Below, piece by piece: positions 54,146-63,408 of a stretch of DNA of 64,000 bases. Location: the NCBI RefSeq assembly GCF_014639655.1, contig NZ_BMGB01000002.1, positions 248,001 to 312,000 of the forward strand, in the 5' to 3' direction. The notes under the pieces were generated by a model. That model saw nothing but the letters and a program-made list of their open reading frames with translations, had not been told where the DNA came from and ran no database searches. The number at the start of each line of letters is the position of its first letter. Positions within the stretch are counted from its first letter, which is position 1. The stretch is from Conyzicola nivalis. GTDB lineage: Bacteria; Actinomycetota; Actinomycetes; Actinomycetales; Microbacteriaceae. A program made the position numbers and the translations under genes.

Positions 54146-54703
54146 TCAGCGGCGCAGGCCGCGCACGATGAGCGCCACCGCGACCGTCGCCAGCGCGGTC
54201 GGGCCGATCACGATGAGCGGGTCGATCCAGGCGTGCTTGGTGTCGGCGCGGCCGCGGCCGAACCGAGAGCCGATCGGGTGGTTGCCGAATTCGGCGCGGA
54301 TGCCGGTCTCGGTGATCGGGTTGTCGGGCTGGCCCTCGAAGACCGACCGCACCCGGCTGCCGGCAACGTCGATGCGGTCACCCACGATGAGCAGCAGCCA
54401 GTGCGCGGCGCGCGCTTCGCTGAAGCGCTCGTAGGCGTAGCGGCGGACGACCCCCGAGACGCCGTGCAGGGGCGCCGACGTGCCGAAGACCGGCGGCAGC
54501 TTGGCGTGCTCGATCGAACGCTCGCGAGGCTGCAGCTCCGGCTGGTTCTCGGGGATGACCCAGTGGGCGCCGGTGGGCAGGTCGGTACGCTCGCGGGGGA
54601 CCGAGGGGCGGTCGGCGGGGTCGAGGTCGGCACCCCAGCCGGGGATGCGGGCGCGCAGCTCGTCGGACGAGGGGCGGCGGTGTTCGTCGGCGATGTAGGG
54701 CAT
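54146..54703 (-). CDS. Protein of unknown function with a C-terminal membrane anchor
   Basis: A 185-residue protein (begins MPYIADEHRRPSSDELRARI) with a Pro/Arg-rich hydrophilic part, a middle region containing AAHWLLLIVGDRIDVAGSRVRSVFEG and a single hydrophobic segment near the end (about 160-180, IVIGPTALATVAVALIVRG) followed by RR. No family is recognised. ATG 54703 has an AAGGAG site just after the dehydrogenase stop, ten bases apart, so the two are an operon; it may be an accessory or anchoring protein for that enzyme. Confidence 0.68.
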   Translation of the reverse strand: MPYIADEHRRPSSDELRARIPGWGADLDPADRPSVPRERTDLPTGAHWVIPENQPELQPRERSIEHAKLPPVFGTSAPLHGVSGVVRRYAYERFSEARAAHWLLLIVGDRIDVAGSRVRSVFEGQPDNPITETGIRAEFGNHPIGSRFGRGRADTKHAWIDPLIVIGPTALATVAVALIVRGLRR

Positions 54704-54713
54704 CGTCTTCTCC

Positions 54714-55856
54714 TTAGTCGGTGGTGATGACTGTCTTGATGCAGTCGTCGAGCTTGGCCGAGAAGAGGTGGTACCCCTCGGCGATGTGTTCGAGCGGGAT
54801 GCGGTGAGTGATGATGTCGCGGGGCGAGAGGCGGCCGGCCTGGATGTGCTCGAGCAGACGCGGCCACTGACGCTTGGCGGGGGCCTGGTTGGTGCGGATG
54901 GTCAGCCCCTTGTTCATGGCGTCGCCGAACTTCACGGCGCTGAACAGCGGGCCATAGGCGCCCATGACCGAGACCGTGCCGCCCTTGCGCACGGCGTCGA
55001 TGCCCCAGTTCAGCGCGATGGGCGAACCGCCCTGCAGCTTGAGCTTGGCCGCGGTGATGTGCTGCAGCAGGTTGCCGTCGGCTTCCGCGCCGACCGCATC
55101 GATCACGACGTCGGCGCCGAGCCAGTCGGTCTGCTTCTTCAGCTCGACCACCACGTCGTTCACCTCGGTGAAGTTGATCGTCTCGGCGAACGCGAACTCG
55201 CGGGCCTTCTGCAGGCGGTAGTCGAGGTGGTCGACGACCACCACACGCCCGGCGCCCATGAGCCACGCGGAACGGGCGGCGAACAGCCCGACCGGGCCGG
55301 CCCCGAACACGACGACGGTGTCTCCCTCGACGATGTCGCCGAGCTGGGCCCCGAAGTACCCGGTGGCGAGCGCGTCCGTCATCATCAGGGCGTCTTCCTC
55401 GTGCAGCCAGTCAGGAATGATCGACGGCCCGACGTCTGCCAGCGGCACGCGCACGTACTCCGCCTGGCCTCCGTCGTAGCCGCCCGACGTGTGGGAGTAC
55501 CCGTAGATGCCGCCGACCGCCGTGGCGTTCGGGTTCACGTTGTGGCAGTTGGAGTACAGGCCCTTCTGGCAGAAGTAGCAGGTGCCGCAGTAGATGTTGA
55601 ACGGCACCATCACGCGGTCGCCCACCCGCAGGTTCTGCACCGACGGGCCGACCTCGTGAACGACCCCGATGAACTCGTGCCCGAACGTCGAGCCCACCCG
55701 GGTGTCCGGCATCATGCCGTGGTACAGGTGCAGGTCGGATCCGCAGATCGCGGCCCGGGTGACACGCACGATCGCGTCGTTGGGGTGCTCGATCTTCGGG
55801 ATGTCTTTCTCTTCGACGCGGACCTTGTACGGCCCCCGATACACCATCGCCTTCAT
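54714..55856 (-). CDS. Zinc-dependent alcohol/formaldehyde dehydrogenase-like MDR protein
   Basis: A 380-residue medium-chain dehydrogenase. The catalytic zinc site is built from AICGSDLHLYHG and TFGHEFIG; the structural zinc lobe has CGTCYFCQKGLYSNC; the NAD(H) fold has FGAGPVGLFAARSAWLMGA. The insertion between lobes and the overall pattern resemble glutathione-independent formaldehyde dehydrogenase/AdhB relatives. Physiological substrate unknown. ATG 55856 is preferred (AGGAG eight bases upstream); a GTG six bases earlier is too close to that site. Divergent from an APC permease, co-directional with the small membrane protein gene. Confidence 0.88.
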   Translation of the reverse strand: MKAMVYRGPYKVRVEEKDIPKIEHPNDAIVRVTRAAICGSDLHLYHGMMPDTRVGSTFGHEFIGVVHEVGPSVQNLRVGDRVMVPFNIYCGTCYFCQKGLYSNCHNVNPNATAVGGIYGYSHTSGGYDGGQAEYVRVPLADVGPSIIPDWLHEEDALMMTDALATGYFGAQLGDIVEGDTVVVFGAGPVGLFAARSAWLMGAGRVVVVDHLDYRLQKAREFAFAETINFTEVNDVVVELKKQTDWLGADVVIDAVGAEADGNLLQHITAAKLKLQGGSPIALNWGIDAVRKGGTVSVMGAYGPLFSAVKFGDAMNKGLTIRTNQAPAKRQWPRLLEHIQAGRLSPRDIITHRIPLEHIAEGYHLFSAKLDDCIKTVITTD

Positions 55857-56080
55857 CGGCACTGCTCCTTACGTCGGTGGTGGAGCCGCCGGACGAGCGC
55901 GGCTACCCATCGAGTTGACAGCGCGAATTTCGATAATCACAGGGCTTGCCATCGAGGCGCTGTTGCAGCACAGACCTGCCGATCGGCCCGCGCGGGCAGG
56001 AGAGTGTAATCGAGTCGTCCGCGTGGCGCCGCAAAATCGGCAGATTCGCGTGCGATCTCGGCAGTGGTTACCTTTGCCGG

Positions 56081-57415
56081 ATGACGACACACGAAGCCGC
56101 CACCCGTCCCGTCGAGACCGGGGTCAAACGAGACATCACCGGCAAGATGCTCTACCTGTTCATCCTCGGAGACGTACTCGGCGCCGGTGTCTACGCGCTG
56201 GTCGGCCAGATCGCCGGCGAGGTCGGCGGCGTGACCTGGGCGCCGATGCTCGTGGCCCTCGTGCTGGCGCTGCTCACCGCGGCGTCGTACGCCGAACTCG
56301 TCACCAAGTACCCGCACGCGGGTGGCTCCGCGGTCTTCGCCGAACGCGCGTACAAGACGCCCGTCGTGTCGTTCCTCGTCGGATTCTGCATGTTGGCGGC
56401 CGGCGTCGTGAGCGCCTCCGGTCTCGCTCTCGCCTTCGCGGGCGACTACCTCGCGACGTTCATCGACGTGCCACCCGTCGTCGGCGCCGTCATCTTCCTC
56501 GCGGCGATCGCCGCCCTCAACGCGCGCGGCATCAAGGAGTCGGTGCGCGCCAACCTCGTGATGACGATGATCGAGACGACCGGCCTCGTGCTCGTCGTCG
56601 TCGCCGTCAGCGTGATGCTCTCGGGCGGAAACGGCGACCTGGGCCGCGCGGTGCAGTTCGAGTCAGGAACCGCGCCGGTCGTCGCGATCTTCGGCGCAGC
56701 GCTCCTGGCCTACTACTCGTTCGTCGGCTTCGAGACGAGCGCCAACGTGATCGAGGAAGTGAAAGACCCGAGCCGCGTGTACCCGAAGGCACTGTTCGGC
56801 GCCCTGCTCACCGCCGGCGTGCTCTACGTGCTCGTCGGCACGGCGGCCTCCGTGGCGCTCCCCGCCGACGAACTGACCGAGTCGACCGGCCCGCTGCTCA
56901 GCGTCATCGAGGCCACCAACACCGGAATCCCGTCGTGGCTGTTCAGCGCAATCGCGCTGGTGGCCGTCGCGAACGGCGCGCTGCTCACGATGATCATGTC
57001 GAGCCGCCTCGCCTACGGCATGGGCAAGCAGGGTCTCATCCCCTCCGCGTTCTCGAAGGTGTTGCCGCAGCGCGGAACGCCGTGGGTCGCCATCGTCGTG
57101 ACCACGGTGCTCGCCATGCTGCTCACCGTCACCGGCAGCATCGAGACGCTCGCCGAGACCGTCGTGCTGCTTCTGCTGTTCGTGTTCCTCAGCACCAACG
57201 TCGCGGTGCTCGTGCTGCGGCGCGACAAGGGCGAAGAGAAGCACTTCCGCGCCTGGACGGCGCTACCCGTGCTCGGTGCCCTGTCGTGCATCGTGCTGCT
57301 CACCCAGCAGAGCGGCGAGGTGTGGCTGCGCGGCGGAATCATCATCGCGACCGGCGCCGTGCTCTTCGCGGTGATGCGACTCGTCCGTCGCAACCGCAAA
57401 GGCGCCGACGTCTAG
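56081..57415 (+). CDS. APC-family amino acid permease
   Basis: A 444-residue transporter with about twelve hydrophobic spans and the APC opening sequence MLYLFILGDVLGAGVYALVGQIAG in span one. Other typical parts are SYAELVTKYPHAGGSAVFAERA after span two and GFETSANVIEEVKDPSR. Substrate is not predictable, though the YfnA/cationic-type amino acid group is closest by eye. Leaderless start: TACCTT at 56069-56074 six bases before the ATG. It ends in a CTAG shared with the stop of a convergent GAF-ANTAR regulator gene. Confidence 0.88.
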   Translation: MTTHEAATRPVETGVKRDITGKMLYLFILGDVLGAGVYALVGQIAGEVGGVTWAPMLVALVLALLTAASYAELVTKYPHAGGSAVFAERAYKTPVVSFLVGFCMLAAGVVSASGLALAFAGDYLATFIDVPPVVGAVIFLAAIAALNARGIKESVRANLVMTMIETTGLVLVVVAVSVMLSGGNGDLGRAVQFESGTAPVVAIFGAALLAYYSFVGFETSANVIEEVKDPSRVYPKALFGALLTAGVLYVLVGTAASVALPADELTESTGPLLSVIEATNTGIPSWLFSAIALVAVANGALLTMIMSSRLAYGMGKQGLIPSAFSKVLPQRGTPWVAIVVTTVLAMLLTVTGSIETLAETVVLLLLFVFLSTNVAVLVLRRDKGEEKHFRAWTALPVLGALSCIVLLTQQSGEVWLRGGIIIATGAVLFAVMRLVRRNRKGADV

Positions 57416-58143
57416 TCGCGGACGAGGTCGGCGGTGTCTATCGTGCGCCGCACCGCGCCGTCGGCCACGGACCGAAGGGTCATGCCGTTCCGACGCGCGT
57501 ACGCGCGCAACGTATTGAACGCCGCCGCCATCGAGAGCCCCTCGCCCTGGGCGAGCACGCCCTTCGCCTGCTCGATCAGAATGCGCGTGTCCAGCGCGAG
57601 GTGCAGTTGCTCCTTGATCACGAACGGGTTGCGGAAGTTGCGCTCGTGCAGGATCCCGAGAACGGCGATGTCCGCGAGCGCCTGGGCGATCTTGCCGTCC
57701 TTCTCCGAGAGTGGTCCGAGGTCGGCGCTGAGCAGATTCATAACGCCGACCACCTCCGATTTCAGCCGCATGGGCACGGCGTAGGTCGAACGGAAACCCT
57801 GGTCCAGAGCCGTGCGGTGAAACTTCGGCCACTTCTCGGCGACCGTGTCGATGTCGGCGACCGCGACCGGGGCGGCGGTGTCGAAGCAGTCGATGCACGG
57901 CCCCGCCCCCGCGGCGATGATCATCGTCTCGACGACCGCCGCCTCCTCGCTCGTCGACGCGACCAGCTCGAGATCACCCGCCGGATCGACGAGGAGTATG
58001 CCGCCGGCCTCGATCCCCAGGATGTCCGTGCAGTCGTTCAGCAGCGTCGATAACAGGTCCACGATGTCGTAGTCGTTCATGAGCGCGTCGCTCATAGCAA
58101 CGAACGCCTCGTTGATCTTCTCTTCTCGGGTCTTCGCGTACAT
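57412..58143 (-). CDS. GAF-ANTAR transcription antitermination regulator (second of pair)
   Basis: A 243-residue cytoplasmic regulator. The GAF domain spans about 20-170 (DCTDILGIEAGGILLVDPAG, STYAVPMRLKSEVVGVMNLL), and the ANTAR RNA-binding domain is the last 60 residues, with the typical ALDTRILIEQAKGVLAQGEGLS and AYARRNGMTLRSVA. ANTAR proteins bind paired hexaloop hairpins in mRNA and prevent termination. The ligand of GAF and the RNA target are unknown. Its ATG shares one base with the stop of the preceding GAF-ANTAR gene, so they are co-translated. Confidence 0.88.
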   Translation of the reverse strand: MYAKTREEKINEAFVAMSDALMNDYDIVDLLSTLLNDCTDILGIEAGGILLVDPAGDLELVASTSEEAAVVETMIIAAGAGPCIDCFDTAAPVAVADIDTVAEKWPKFHRTALDQGFRSTYAVPMRLKSEVVGVMNLLSADLGPLSEKDGKIAQALADIAVLGILHERNFRNPFVIKEQLHLALDTRILIEQAKGVLAQGEGLSMAAAFNTLRAYARRNGMTLRSVADGAVRRTIDTADLVRD

Positions 58144-58820
58144 CAGGCCTCCGTCGTGTGATCTTTCGATTGCGAAAAATCGAGTCGACGTGAAACGACG
58201 TCGCGGGCGACGTCACGAAGGCTGACTCCTCTGGAAAAAGCGTACGCGCGCATGCGTGCTAACGCATCGGTCGCGGTCGTATCCAATTGCATCAGCGCCA
58301 TTCCCGTGGCCTGATGCACCTCCCGACGCGTTTCGATCGGGGACTCCCCGTCGGGTTGCTCGTCGTCGGCGAGCAGGATCGCCTGACGCAGAGCGGGCCC
58401 CGCTATGGCCCGCCCGAGCGCGGACCCCATGTCGACGGCGTCCGCGTCGAGGTCGCCCGCTTCGGTGCGGTAGCAGAGGACGGCGCCCACGCTGGCGGCG
58501 CCGAGGGTGAGGGGGAAGACGAACACGGCGGCGGCATCGAGCTCGGAGGCGTGCGAGGTGAACATGGACCATTGGCCGGCGTCCGTGACATCCGGAATCA
58601 ACACCGGCGTCGCCGACGCGACGCAATCGAACATGGGTCCGTCGCCGAGGTCGAAGTGGATTTCTTCGAGACGGGCGGATGTCGCGTCGCTGGCGTGTAT
58701 CACCGACGACTTGACCTGCTGGTCGAGCACGGAGATCGCCACGCCCGTCACGGGCAGGAGGTCGATGAACGGAGCCGCGAGCCTCTGGCCCACGGCGGTT
58801 ACCGCCGGTTCGGCGCTCAT
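58143..58820 (-). CDS. GAF-ANTAR transcription antitermination regulator (first of pair)
   Basis: A 225-residue regulator with an N-terminal GAF domain (VTGVAISVLDQQVKSSVIHAS, FVFPLTLGAASVGAVLCY) and a C-terminal ANTAR domain whose conserved helices are less perfect (EVHQATGMALMQLDTTATDALARMRAYAFSRGVSLRDVA). The Gln-rich contact residues of ANTAR are partly replaced, so RNA binding could be altered; it may dimerise with its neighbour. The start is set by TAATAT, six bases before the ATG on the minus strand (leaderless). First gene of a two-gene operon. Confidence 0.85.
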   Translation of the reverse strand: MSAEPAVTAVGQRLAAPFIDLLPVTGVAISVLDQQVKSSVIHASDATSARLEEIHFDLGDGPMFDCVASATPVLIPDVTDAGQWSMFTSHASELDAAAVFVFPLTLGAASVGAVLCYRTEAGDLDADAVDMGSALGRAIAGPALRQAILLADDEQPDGESPIETRREVHQATGMALMQLDTTATDALARMRAYAFSRGVSLRDVARDVVSRRLDFSQSKDHTTEA

Positions 58821-58852
58821 CCCGCGATATTACCGCCGTGGCTCCGCGGCGG

Positions 58853-60364
58853 CTACTTAAACGACCGCAGTTCGGCGAGAGCGGCGGGATAGTCGGCGAG
58901 GCACAGGGCCGCCCCGTGACGCTCTACCTCGTGCAGTACCCCGTAGTCGAACGCGCTGGGCTCGGAGCCGGCCGTCTCGCGCAGGTGCTGCTGCATAAGC
59001 ATGCTGTCGCGGTGTTCGCCGAGGAGGTCGTGCACGGCCTCGGCCGCCGCCGCGAACTTGCGCGTCTTTTTGCCGAACACCGCCGCGTCGCCCTGGCTCA
59101 CGGCCTCCGCCGCGTAACGCAGCCGCTTCGCCGCCTTGCGCACGTCGTGCAACAACAGCACCCGCTCGTCTTCGGAGTCGGCCCGGCGGGCGGCCTTCGC
59201 CCTCGTGAGCACGCGGTGCAGGTCGGCGTGGAGGGCGGGCGGCACGGCGTCGGAGACCGTCTCCATGGCGTCCGCGGTGAGGGCCGGCCGCGCGACGAAC
59301 GCGTCGAGGTCGTCGAGCAGGCTCAGCCAGCGCTCGCCATCCAGCTCGGTGACCGCCCGGGCGTGCGCGGTCGCGTACTCCTCGGCGAGGGCGCCCGGCA
59401 GGCGCTTCACATCTCTCGACTGCGGCTCGTGATCCTCCAGTAGCGATCGCGCCCGGTCGCGCATGACCTCGGCGTCGCGCGCCTCGCCGAGCGAGGTGCC
59501 GACCTCCCGCAGCCGGTCGCGCAGCGGGTCGGTGACCTCGCGGTCGAAGACGGAACGGTAGCTGGCAAACAGGCTGCGCAGACGACGGATGCGGGTACGC
59601 AACTGGTGCACGGCGTCGTGCTCGTCCCCCCGCACCAGCGGATCGATGCGGGCGAGGTCGTCGACGAGGGCGCCCACCGCGACGAGGAGTACCGCAGCCG
59701 CCGGGCTCGACGCGTCGAGATCGGGCGCCGCGGCATCCGAGGCCCCTGAACCACCGTCGAGGTCTGTGCGACCCAGAGCGGTCGCGAGCTTCGACCGGCT
59801 GGCCGAGGGGGTGGCGCCCGCGGACACGAGTCGCTCCTCGACCGCGTCCAGCAGTGTGCTGCGTTCGCTCGCCGAACCGGGGGCGCCGTCGAGCAGCTCT
59901 ACCTCCCACTCGCGCCATAGCCGCAGTGTGCCGCTCGTCGCGTCGGTGGCCGACACCCGGTCGTCGGCGACCTCGAGCAACGGCGCGCCCTCGTCGGTGA
60001 CGAGGTGCGTGAGGGAGCGATGCGTGCGCAGCCGGGCGATCACCACGAGGTCGCGGCCGCGCACGCGCGAGCGCACCTGGTCGACGACCTCCCGCGGGGG
60101 AGCGTCGTCGTCGGTGAGCGGCCAGTGCAGCTCGGTGCGACCCTCGGCCGCCGGGAGCTTGATGTGCCAGCCCTCGTCGCCACCACCGCGTCGACGGCGC
60201 AGCACGATACGGTGGGCGGCCAGATCGCCGTTCTCGGTGTCGAAGTACTCCGCCTCGAGCTCGGCTTCTCCGGCCGGTTCCACCGCGGCGATCTCCGACA
60301 GGTCTGGCAACACCGCTTTCTCGTCGACGTCGTACTTGCGCTCGATCTCGGTCTGCGTTGTCAT
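58853..60364 (-). CDS. CYTH and CHAD domain protein (polyphosphate-associated)
   Basis: A 503-residue two-domain protein. The CYTH domain (1-200) has the EIERKY motif, the metal/triphosphate ExExK-type opening, plus the matching basic and acidic strands (RIVLRRRRGG, WEVELLDG). The CHAD domain (about 220-495) has the conserved histidine helices DAVHQLRTRIRRLRS and LLLHDVRKAAKRLRYAAE. CHAD domains bind inorganic polyphosphate, and CYTH domains act on triphosphates, so the protein probably acts on or at polyphosphate granules, linking it to ppk in this window. ATG 60364 has a better spaced GGAGG than ATG 60370. Confidence 0.9.
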   Translation of the reverse strand: MTTQTEIERKYDVDEKAVLPDLSEIAAVEPAGEAELEAEYFDTENGDLAAHRIVLRRRRGGGDEGWHIKLPAAEGRTELHWPLTDDDAPPREVVDQVRSRVRGRDLVVIARLRTHRSLTHLVTDEGAPLLEVADDRVSATDATSGTLRLWREWEVELLDGAPGSASERSTLLDAVEERLVSAGATPSASRSKLATALGRTDLDGGSGASDAAAPDLDASSPAAAVLLVAVGALVDDLARIDPLVRGDEHDAVHQLRTRIRRLRSLFASYRSVFDREVTDPLRDRLREVGTSLGEARDAEVMRDRARSLLEDHEPQSRDVKRLPGALAEEYATAHARAVTELDGERWLSLLDDLDAFVARPALTADAMETVSDAVPPALHADLHRVLTRAKAARRADSEDERVLLLHDVRKAAKRLRYAAEAVSQGDAAVFGKKTRKFAAAAEAVHDLLGEHRDSMLMQQHLRETAGSEPSAFDYGVLHEVERHGAALCLADYPAALAELRSFK

Positions 60365-60445
60365 CGTCATGCCCTCCGTTCTACCCCTTTCGGTTCGCCG
60401 CCGCCTGCGAATGTGGAGACCCCGTTCGCGGGTTAGCCTCTAACT

Positions 60446-61366
60446 GTGCTGACTGCTTCTCTCCCCACGTCCGAAATGTGCGCGATGTTCGGTGCCGTAC
60501 CCGAGGGCGTCGAACTGGTGCCGTGGTCGCTGGCATCCGCGCCCGACCGGGCCGAGCAGATCGACGCGGTTCTGGTGCCGAACCGGTTCGACTTCCAGGT
60601 GGGCGACCCGGTGCTCCAGGGCCTGCCGAACCTCAAATTCGTGCAGCTCACGAGCGCGGGCTACGACCACGCGCTGCCGTTTATACCCGAGGGCGCCGTC
60701 GTGAGCAACGGACGCGGCATCCACGACGACGAGACGGCGGAGCTCGCCGTCGGCCTGCTGCTTGCATCCTTCCGCGGCATCGACGTCGCGATCAAGAACA
60801 TGAAGACCCGACAGTGGAACACGGTGTTCCAGCCGTCGCTCGCCGACCGTTCGGTGCTGCTGGTCGGCTACGGCTCGATCGGCAAGGCCATCGCGGCGCG
60901 CTTGGAGCCCTTCGGCGTCACGATCACCGCCGTCGCCCGCACCGGCCGCGTCGACGGCTCGCGCACGGTGCACCCGATGTCCGACCTGCGCGGGTTGCTG
61001 CCGCGCGCGGAAGCGGTGATCCTGTCGGTGCCGCTGACCGAGGAGACGCGGCGTCTGGTCGACGCGGAGTTCATCGACCTGCTGCCGCGCGGCGCCCGCA
61101 TCGTCAACGTCGCCCGCGGAGCCGTCGTCGACACGGACGCCCTCGTGGCCGCCCTCACCGCCCGTCGCGTCTTCGCCGCGCTCGACGTGACCGAACCCGA
61201 GCCGCTGCCCGAGCGTCACCCGCTCTGGGCAACGCCGAACACGATCATCACGCCGCACGTGGGTGGGCACACGACCGCTACCCAGTCGCGCACGCTCGCT
61301 CTATTCCGCCGACAGATCGAGGCGCTCGCCGAGGGGCGGCCGCTCGAGAACGTCGTCAAGAGCTGA
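60446..61366 (+). CDS. D-2-hydroxyacid dehydrogenase-family protein
   Basis: A 306-residue NAD(P)-dependent dehydrogenase. The N-terminal substrate domain is short; the Rossmann motif is LLVGYGSIGKAIAARL. The catalytic triad is intact by position: Arg in RIVNVARGAVVDT, Glu in DVTEPEPLP and His in ITPHVGGH. Members reduce 2-keto acids such as hydroxypyruvate or glyoxylate; the substrate is not predictable. Leaderless: TAGCCT at 60434-60439, six bases before the GTG. Divergent from the CYTH-CHAD gene. Confidence 0.9.
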   Translation: MLTASLPTSEMCAMFGAVPEGVELVPWSLASAPDRAEQIDAVLVPNRFDFQVGDPVLQGLPNLKFVQLTSAGYDHALPFIPEGAVVSNGRGIHDDETAELAVGLLLASFRGIDVAIKNMKTRQWNTVFQPSLADRSVLLVGYGSIGKAIAARLEPFGVTITAVARTGRVDGSRTVHPMSDLRGLLPRAEAVILSVPLTEETRRLVDAEFIDLLPRGARIVNVARGAVVDTDALVAALTARRVFAALDVTEPEPLPERHPLWATPNTIITPHVGGHTTATQSRTLALFRRQIEALAEGRPLENVVKS

Positions 61367-61397
61367 GGCGCCCGCACACGGTCGGCTCCGGTTCGGG

Positions 61398-62636
61398 TCA
61401 GCCATCGGTGGGCGGGGTGCCTCCGTCGGGCGGGGTGCCTCCGCCCATGCCGCCGCTGGCGGCCTGCTGCTCGGCGCTGTTGGCGTAGTCGTTGCTCGGG
61501 TCGCGGTAGACGGTGTGCACGTGGCCCCACCCGGAGGTGCTCACGCCGTCGACATCCGCTCCCGCGGATCCGTTCTGCGCCTGGAAGGAGACATAGACGT
61601 TCGGGCCGGAGATGGAGAAGTTGATGCCGTCGCCGGAGCTCATGTCGTAAGTCGTCTCGCCGGACCAGGCGATGACCGTCTCGTCGAGGGTGGCCTCGAT
61701 CTCCGCCCGCGTGGTCGCGGCGCTCTCCTCATCGGCCATGCCGGACCAGTTAGCGATCAGATCGAGCAGCAGTTCCCGCTGCTCATCAGTGAGGTCGGAG
61801 CCCAGCAGTCCCGAGCCGGTGGTGAACTCGCAGGTGTCCCCGGGCGCGCAGCTCGTTACCTCTCCCGAGGTCAGCGTTGCCTGCTGCTCCGCAGTGAGGG
61901 CGTCGTAGAACGCGAACGCATCGGTGTAGATGCCGTCGAAGGGCTGCACCTCGGTGCCGTCGGCGGCGGTATAGACGGCGGGCTGGACGCCCAGGTGGGT
62001 GGGCGCGAAAGTGATCGCCTCGGCAGAGCCGTCGAGGGTGGCGTTGATGCCGAGGTGGTGGCCGCCGAACTGCACCTCGTAGGCGCTCGTGTCGGAGGCG
62101 TCGCCGAAGAACGCGATGTAGTACTGACCGAGCGAGCCTTCGGTGCTGCTGCTGTTCTCGAGCAGGTACTGGTCGCCGCCGATGATGTTCGCGACGGTCT
62201 CGTAGCCTTCGTCGCTCAGCAACGCCTCCATGACCTGGAGGGCGGCTACCTGCTGCTCTTCCGTGAGCTCGGCCACGTTCAGGCCCGCGCGATCGACGAA
62301 GGTGACGGGGAAGTTCGACCAGGAGGTTGTCTTCGTCTCGTCGTCGTAGTCGTAGGTGACCGTCTCGACCTGATCTTCCGTGAGGGTGGCCAGGAACGCG
62401 TCGACGGCGGCCGTGGTGTTCGAGATCGTCTCCGCCGTCGTTCCGACCGTCGAAGTCGTCACCTCCTGCGACGCCGACGCGACCGTGGCACCGGTGCTCG
62501 AGGCCGCGGTCCCCGAGGCGTCGGTCGTGCCGCTCGCGCACCCGGCCAACAGGAGGCCCCCGACGACGAGCATGCTCGTTCCGAGAAGGAAGCTGGTGCG
62601 TCGCGGGCGCTTGTTCGTGTCCGTGTTTTTCGTCAT
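61398..62636 (-). CDS. DUF3500-domain lipoprotein
   Basis: A 412-residue exported lipoprotein. The signal peptide ends in the lipobox LLAGC near residue 32, followed by a Ser/Thr/Ala linker. The rest matches DUF3500, including YYIAFFGDAS, VQFGGHHLGIN, the acidic repeats and WGHVHTVYRDP. The C-terminal tail is Gly/Pro-rich (SGGMGGGTPPDGG). DUF3500 function is unknown; the HH and HVH motifs suggest metal binding and the location outside the cell is clear from the signal. Ends convergent to the hydroxyacid dehydrogenase. Confidence 0.88.
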   Translation of the reverse strand: MTKNTDTNKRPRRTSFLLGTSMLVVGGLLLAGCASGTTDASGTAASSTGATVASASQEVTTSTVGTTAETISNTTAAVDAFLATLTEDQVETVTYDYDDETKTTSWSNFPVTFVDRAGLNVAELTEEQQVAALQVMEALLSDEGYETVANIIGGDQYLLENSSSTEGSLGQYYIAFFGDASDTSAYEVQFGGHHLGINATLDGSAEAITFAPTHLGVQPAVYTAADGTEVQPFDGIYTDAFAFYDALTAEQQATLTSGEVTSCAPGDTCEFTTGSGLLGSDLTDEQRELLLDLIANWSGMADEESAATTRAEIEATLDETVIAWSGETTYDMSSGDGINFSISGPNVYVSFQAQNGSAGADVDGVSTSGWGHVHTVYRDPSNDYANSAEQQAASGGMGGGTPPDGGTPPTDG

Positions 62637-62751
62637 GCCGCGATCATCCTGGGCGTTCCTATGCGATCCCGATGAGCAACCAAAGGAGTGACAGTGAACG
62701 AGGCGCGCGTCGGCGACTCGATCGTTTCAGGGCATCGACGAGAATGGCCGC

Positions 62752-63399
62752 ATGGACGTGACGACCCGAGATGCCGCAGTCGACGAATGGATGCGCGCGC
62801 TGAGCGAATCGACGGGGTCGCCGGGCGGCGGCGCAGGTGCCGGGGTGATGCTGGCCATCGCGGCGTCGCTCACCTCCATGGTCGCCGGCTACAGCGAGCC
62901 GGCCCCGGGCGATGAAGGCACGCTCGAGGCGATCCTCGACCGCTCGCACGCGCTGCGGGAAGACGCCCTCGATCTCGCCGACGAAGACTCGACGGCGTCC
63001 AAGGCGTTCGGCGCCGCCTTCCGTCTGACGAAGGGGGAGGAGCGCGACGAGGCGATCCGACACGCTTCGATCGCGGCGGCCGAGACGTCGGCCGCTCTGG
63101 GCAGCCGCGCGGTCGAAGCGATCGGCGATCTGGCGTGGCTCGGCGAGCACGGCAACCGATCCCTGGTCGCCGATGTCGTCGTCGCGTGCGGGGCGTTGCG
63201 GGCCGCCATCGCCGGCGCGCGCACGAACGTCAGCTTCGACCTCGGCACTCTGACCTCGACGGGGAAGACGCTCGCGCAGGTGCAAGACGACAACCCGGCG
63301 CTCTGGGCGTCGGTGAAAAGATTCGACGACGGGCTGGCCCGCATCGACCGTATGGCCGCCGCGCTCGATCCGAGAGCGGCGCCGACCGACGCGGCCTAG
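62752..63399 (+). CDS. Cyclodeaminase/cyclohydrolase-family protein (FTCD C-terminal-like)
   Basis: A 215-residue helical protein with the formiminotransferase-cyclodeaminase-like core: the opening STGSPGGGAGAGVMLAIAASLTSMVAGYS holds the typical Gly-rich loop, and EDSTASKAFGAAFRL and NVSFDL are conserved stretches. In this family small proteins either deaminate formimino-tetrahydrofolate or bind folate without known activity. No histidine degradation genes are adjacent. ATG 62752 is used; no strong ribosome site or leaderless box is visible. Divergent from the DUF3500 gene. Confidence 0.8.
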   Translation: MDVTTRDAAVDEWMRALSESTGSPGGGAGAGVMLAIAASLTSMVAGYSEPAPGDEGTLEAILDRSHALREDALDLADEDSTASKAFGAAFRLTKGEERDEAIRHASIAAAETSAALGSRAVEAIGDLAWLGEHGNRSLVADVVVACGALRAAIAGARTNVSFDLGTLTSTGKTLAQVQDDNPALWASVKRFDDGLARIDRMAAALDPRAAPTDAA

Positions 63400-63408
63400 A
63401 GCGTGTCG

